Shown: one piece after another, positions 31,156 to 35,149 of the stretch | How the letters are laid out: the number at the start of each line of letters is the position of its first letter | Numbering within the stretch: the first letter of the stretch is position 1 | Source: Candidatus Poseidonia sp. | Lineage (GTDB): Archaea > Thermoplasmatota > Poseidoniia > Poseidoniales > Poseidoniaceae | NCBI GenBank assembly: GCA_023254355.1 | Contig: JALRLR010000005.1 | Location: 1 to 35,149, forward strand | DNA: 35,149 nucleotides | Direction of reading: 5' to 3' | Notes under the pieces: model-generated | What the model saw: the letters and a program-made list of their open reading frames with translations, nothing else | Told to the model about the DNA's origin: nothing | The model's database searches: none | Position numbers and translations under genes: made by a program

Positions 31156-33756
31156 ATGGAGGGCGTTGAGCGAGATGTTTCTCGTCTTGACCTCCCCGAT
31201 ACCCTCAAGCATTTCCTCATTGATTCGTGGGGCATCAACACCTTGCATCCTCCACAAGCACAGGCCCTGCCAGCGCTCTTGCTCGGGAAAAACACCTTGG
31301 TTGCCATTCCGACCGCATCGGGGAAGTCACTTCTTGCTTACATGGCCATGGTGAAGCGCTTAAGTGAAGGTCATGACCGCTCGAAGGCCATTTACATCGT
31401 ACCGCTCAAAGCGCTGGCGATGGAGAAATACGAGGAATTGAGCGAATTGGGTCGTGCCCTGAACCTCTCCGTTGGATTGGGCATCGGCGATGCAACCTCG
31501 GAAGCGAAGAACATCAAGGAGTGCAACATCTTGGTCTGCACCTCAGAGAAGTTGGACTCGCTGCTTCGGCACAACGCCGAAATGGTGGCGGATGTTTGCT
31601 GCGTGATCGCCGATGAATTCCATCTCATGAACGATGGCACCCGCGGCCCTACGTTGGAAATCAACCTCACTCGGCTTCGCCACATCAAACCCGATGCTCA
31701 ACTGGTTGCGCTTTCGGCAACGGTGGGCAATGCTTCGGCGCTGGCCGAATGGTTGGAGGCCGAACTCGTGGTCTCCGAGTGGCGCCCTGTGGCGTTGGAA
31801 TACGCCACGTTTCACGATTTCCACGTTGAGCCTCGAAAAATTCAATCCCCCGGCGAAGGCGGGGCATCAAACCTCCTCAGCCCACCTCGTCACCTCGATG
31901 GGCTCAAGAGTCACCCGGTTTGGAGTGTGGTCAGCGATGGGCTGGACCAAAGCAGTCAGGTGCTGATGTTCGTCGGAACTCGGCGTAGTGCCCAATCCGA
32001 AGCGAAAAACCTCGCAAAACGGGTCAAAAAGCGCCTTGAAAAAGAGGAGCCCGAACGATATGCCGCGTTGCAGGAACTGGCTCAAACCCTTTCGGGAAGG
32101 AGCCAATCCAATCTCGCTGACCAATTGGCGAGTTGCCTTGCGGGCGGTGTCGGCTTCCATCACGCTGGGTTGACTCACGCACAACGAAAGGAGGTTGAAT
32201 CCGCCTTCAAGACGGGCCTTTTGGTCGCTTTGACCGCCACTCCCACGCTTGCAGCGGGGGTGAACTTGCCCGCTCGACGCGTGCTGGTTCGAGACCTCAA
32301 ACGCTGGGATGACGGCATGAGTCGGCCGCTGCCCGTGATGGAAGTACGCCAAATGCTCGGGCGGGCCGGCCGGCCGAAATACGACGACCGAGGTGAAGCA
32401 TGGGTCTATTGCAAAGGCACCGACGGCTGGGAAGTCGCTGATGCAGTGGCTGACCGATACTTCTTCGGACCCGTGGAAGACGTGACCTCAAAATTGGCTT
32501 CCGAGCCTGCGTTGCGGATGCACCTGCTCGCCAGCATCGCCACCGGAGGTCTGGTGCACCGGGGCGACATTGAACACTTTTTTTCGTCCACGTTCCTCGG
32601 AGCCACGCTCCCTGCCTCTCAACTCAAGGAACGCCTCTCAACCATGTTGACTTGGTTGGTTGAAGAGCGGTTCATCCGACGTTGCGGTGCCGATGAGCAC
32701 TACACGCCCCGAAGCGGATTGATGAAGGATGATGTGGAGGAGGCTTGGGACGACTCGGTCCCTGTGTGGGCCTCCAGCGCCATCGAGACCTCGGGCGTGG
32801 TCTGGGGCCCCGAACCCTCCTCCAACCCACCCCCTCATCGAGCCTCGCCCCACGGCCGCCCAACCTTCGGCTTCGCCTCTGCATTGGACCTCAATCCGGG
32901 CGTCGCGCCGGTGCTGCGGGATGTTGAAGATGGCCCGAACATGCGCTACGAAGCCACGGCCATGGGCGAACGGGTGACCCAACTCTACCTCGACCCCCTC
33001 TCCGCCTCAATCTTGCGAACAGGTTTGCGGCGAGCCGTGCGACGCATGGTCCGAATGGACGCCCCGGTTACGGATTTTGGCTTGCTTCACTTGGCCGTTA
33101 CCACCCCTGATTTTTCCTCGCTTTGGGCCAAATCCTCGGACCTCGAAATGAATTCACCCACGTGGCTCAAAGCCAACGCCGTGGAGGGGGAATGCTTGGT
33201 TGAACCCGGCTATGCAGAGGCCATGCTCAGCGATGTGAAGAGTGCCTGGATGATCGAGGAATGGACGGAGGAAACGACGCTCCGACAACTGGAAGCCGAT
33301 TTGGATGTCCTTCCCGGGGATGTCCATCATCGCGTGGACTTGATGGGATGGTTGTTGGCTGGCAGCCAACACATCGTGCTGACCGACGATGTCTTTGCTG
33401 ACGACCACATGCCCGTGGTCTCCCAACTCGTCCAACAAATCAGTATTCTTCAGCAACGCGTTCGTCACGGCTGCAAGTCCGATTTGCTCCAACTGGTTAA
33501 CATCCGTCATGTTGGTAGGCAACGAGCTCGGGAGTTGGCCTCGTTGGGCTTGCGAACTCCTGCTGATGTGATGCACATGCCCTCTGCCGTGCGAAACACG
33601 CTTCTGGCGAAACGTGGATGGGGGCCGTTATTGTTGGATAAAATACACCATGAAATTGAACGTGTCCTGCGGAAAAAAGGAAACGAAGCAACGGTGGAAC
33701 CCGTCCCAAGGGATGACGATGCACCGTTGGAGGGGGAACGAGCAGACCACCTTTGA
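31156..33756 (+). CDS. hel308: Hel308-type superfamily 2 DNA helicase
   Basis: IPTASGKSLLAYMAM (motif I), VIADEFHLMNDGTRGPTLE (motif II), ALSATVGNASALAEWL (motif III), VGFHHAGLTHAQR, ATPTLAAGVNLPARRV, QMLGRAGRPKYD; C-terminal helix-hairpin-helix NIRHVGRQRARELASLGLRTPADV. Confidence 0.9.
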   Translation: MEGVERDVSRLDLPDTLKHFLIDSWGINTLHPPQAQALPALLLGKNTLVAIPTASGKSLLAYMAMVKRLSEGHDRSKAIYIVPLKALAMEKYEELSELGRALNLSVGLGIGDATSEAKNIKECNILVCTSEKLDSLLRHNAEMVADVCCVIADEFHLMNDGTRGPTLEINLTRLRHIKPDAQLVALSATVGNASALAEWLEAELVVSEWRPVALEYATFHDFHVEPRKIQSPGEGGASNLLSPPRHLDGLKSHPVWSVVSDGLDQSSQVLMFVGTRRSAQSEAKNLAKRVKKRLEKEEPERYAALQELAQTLSGRSQSNLADQLASCLAGGVGFHHAGLTHAQRKEVESAFKTGLLVALTATPTLAAGVNLPARRVLVRDLKRWDDGMSRPLPVMEVRQMLGRAGRPKYDDRGEAWVYCKGTDGWEVADAVADRYFFGPVEDVTSKLASEPALRMHLLASIATGGLVHRGDIEHFFSSTFLGATLPASQLKERLSTMLTWLVEERFIRRCGADEHYTPRSGLMKDDVEEAWDDSVPVWASSAIETSGVVWGPEPSSNPPPHRASPHGRPTFGFASALDLNPGVAPVLRDVEDGPNMRYEATAMGERVTQLYLDPLSASILRTGLRRAVRRMVRMDAPVTDFGLLHLAVTTPDFSSLWAKSSDLEMNSPTWLKANAVEGECLVEPGYAEAMLSDVKSAWMIEEWTEETTLRQLEADLDVLPGDVHHRVDLMGWLLAGSQHIVLTDDVFADDHMPVVSQLVQQISILQQRVRHGCKSDLLQLVNIRHVGRQRARELASLGLRTPADVMHMPSAVRNTLLAKRGWGPLLLDKIHHEIERVLRKKGNEATVEPVPRDDDAPLEGERADHL

Positions 33757-33781
33757 AAAACCACCAACCTCTCGCCCGTCC

Positions 33782-34348
33782 ATGGCACCAACTCGCTTTC
33801 CGCACGCGTTTGTGTCGTTCGGCTCCTCCGGCGATTCATCGCCGGTTGACGCCTTTCTGAAACAACGTCCCGATGCCCGTTGGGTGTTGCTCGGTCAGCA
33901 CGCCGTGCAATCGGAGATGCAATTGTGGACGGCTTGGGTGCAAGCCTCACGAAATGAGTTGAGGTCGTCCATGGTCGCTCGGTCAATCGACGCTGAGTTT
34001 CTTCGTTATCTTGCGGGCACGCACCACATTTCGGAGGCGTTTTCCCGTGCAGGCATTCAATCGGGAGACGAGGGGGCGTGGGTGGTCCATCTCCCGCAAG
34101 CCGATGGGGTTGCCAACGATCTGGGCCATCTCCAACCGACCGCCCGTGAAGATGAGGCGTTTAATACAACGTTAAGCAGTCTGGTGAATGGCCTTCAATG
34201 GTCGCTTGAATCACGCTCGAGTGAACTCTCTATAGAGGGCATGTCCCAGTTGGGCATCGACGTTGAAGGATGGGACGAAGCCCGATTGAGCGATGCCTTG
34301 TTGGCTCATATCTTGATGGCCGACGACCAAAGTTCATCCCACCGATAA
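33782..34348 (+). CDS. cgi121: KEOPS complex Cgi121-like subunit
   Basis: SSMVARSIDAEFLRYLAGTHHISEAFSRAGIQSGDEGAWVVHL matches the Cgi121 core pattern; start chosen at MAPTRFPHAFVSFGSSG. Confidence 0.72.
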   Translation: MAPTRFPHAFVSFGSSGDSSPVDAFLKQRPDARWVLLGQHAVQSEMQLWTAWVQASRNELRSSMVARSIDAEFLRYLAGTHHISEAFSRAGIQSGDEGAWVVHLPQADGVANDLGHLQPTAREDEAFNTTLSSLVNGLQWSLESRSSELSIEGMSQLGIDVEGWDEARLSDALLAHILMADDQSSSHR

Positions 34349-34386
34349 GGGGAGAGTTCAAAGGCTACCTGTGCCTCCTTTCTTCC

Positions 34387-35149
34387 ATGGTGATGGCGGC
34401 CAAGCAAGGCGGAGAGCACATGCCTTCCACAGGGCGGTATTTGGACCAAGAAAAAGTACGCAAGGCCCTCGATGCGGCCCAAGAATTTGGCGCACAGTAC
34501 GCCGAAGTCCGTGTGATGGCCATCACCGAGTCCACCGTAGCGATGCGGGACGGTGTTTTGGAACGAGCCATTCCCGGACAAGATCTTGGATTGACTTTGA
34601 GGATCCTCGCTGACGGCGCCTGGGGGGTGCACTCCACCACCGACCTTGCTTCGTTGCCCGACCAAATTGAATCCACCACCCGACTGGCCAAGGCCGTTGC
34701 CAAACGCCGTTCTGCGAAGGATTCGCCCATCGGGTTAGCCGATGTCCCGGTGATTCAAGACGAGCAGCACTGGCGTTCGGTCCTCGATGTCCGACACACG
34801 GAACTTGACACAAAAATGGAGTTGATGAACGACCTTTATCGTGGTGCAAGCGGGCATGACGAGGTCGTTTCGGTGCGAACGGGTTGGAGCGATGAACACC
34901 TCCACACGGAACTCATGACGTCGGAAGGCATGGACCGCGTGTGGTCCTTCCAACGGTCGTTGATTCACGGAATGGTGACGGCCCGGCGTGACGGCGAAGT
35001 CGTGTCTTATCGAACCCGTCACGGTGGGCAAGGTGGCTTGGAAGTCATCCAAGCCTGCGACTTGGTCAACCTCGGGGAAGAAGCCCAGCGTGCTGCCATT
35101 CGCCTGCTTGCAGCGGAACGTGCCCCTTCTGGAAAAATGCCGTTGATCG
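34387..35149 (+). CDS. TldD/PmbA-family metalloprotease-like protein, partial (runs off the window end)
   Basis: Open from ATG 34387: ...GRYLDQEKVRKALDAAQEFGAQYAEVRVMAITESTVAMRDGVLERAIPGQDLGLTLRILADGAWGVHSTTDLASLPDQIESTTRLAKAV...; typical TldD/PmbA N-terminal domain. Not listed in the ORF track because it has no stop in the window. Confidence 0.82.
   Translation, partial: MVMAAKQGGEHMPSTGRYLDQEKVRKALDAAQEFGAQYAEVRVMAITESTVAMRDGVLERAIPGQDLGLTLRILADGAWGVHSTTDLASLPDQIESTTRLAKAVAKRRSAKDSPIGLADVPVIQDEQHWRSVLDVRHTELDTKMELMNDLYRGASGHDEVVSVRTGWSDEHLHTELMTSEGMDRVWSFQRSLIHGMVTARRDGEVVSYRTRHGGQGGLEVIQACDLVNLGEEAQRAAIRLLAAERAPSGKMPLI

Overview
This window looks like a continuous piece of archaeal chromosome. 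It is gene-dense, about 25 protein genes, and its content and gene style suggest a marine Thermoplasmatota / Marine Group II-like euryarchaeon; that taxonomy is inferred, not tested. Archaeal hallmarks include a Hel308-type helicase, a KEOPS Cgi121-like subunit and a SerK-like ParB-fold protein. Alongside them are bacterial-type gyrB/gyrA and a class II (bacterial-type) CCA-adding/poly(A) polymerase. Housekeeping genes include a phosphoribosyltransferase, acyl-CoA dehydrogenase, type I 3-dehydroquinate dehydratase, an IPMS/homocitrate-synthase-like enzyme, a succinylglutamate desuccinylase/aspartoacylase-family protein, a hotdog thioesterase and TldD/PmbA (truncated at the window edge). Secreted or membrane genes include a 1.4k-residue PKD-repeat HExxH protease, an M28 peptidase, an M61 PDZ peptidase and several proteins of unknown function. 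I saw no rRNA, tRNA, CRISPR array, transposase or phage module. No obviously new multi-gene defence-type system is visible. The most interesting items are: a SprT-like metallopeptidase split by an apparent frameshift; a thymidylate-kinase-like protein with an altered P-loop and a large unknown C-terminal domain; a GcvH-like protein without lysine at the lipoylation position; a predicted cytoplasmic EF-hand multidomain protein; the class II CCA enzyme; a divergently arranged surface-protease locus; and a pattern of convergent genes whose stop codons abut or overlap.
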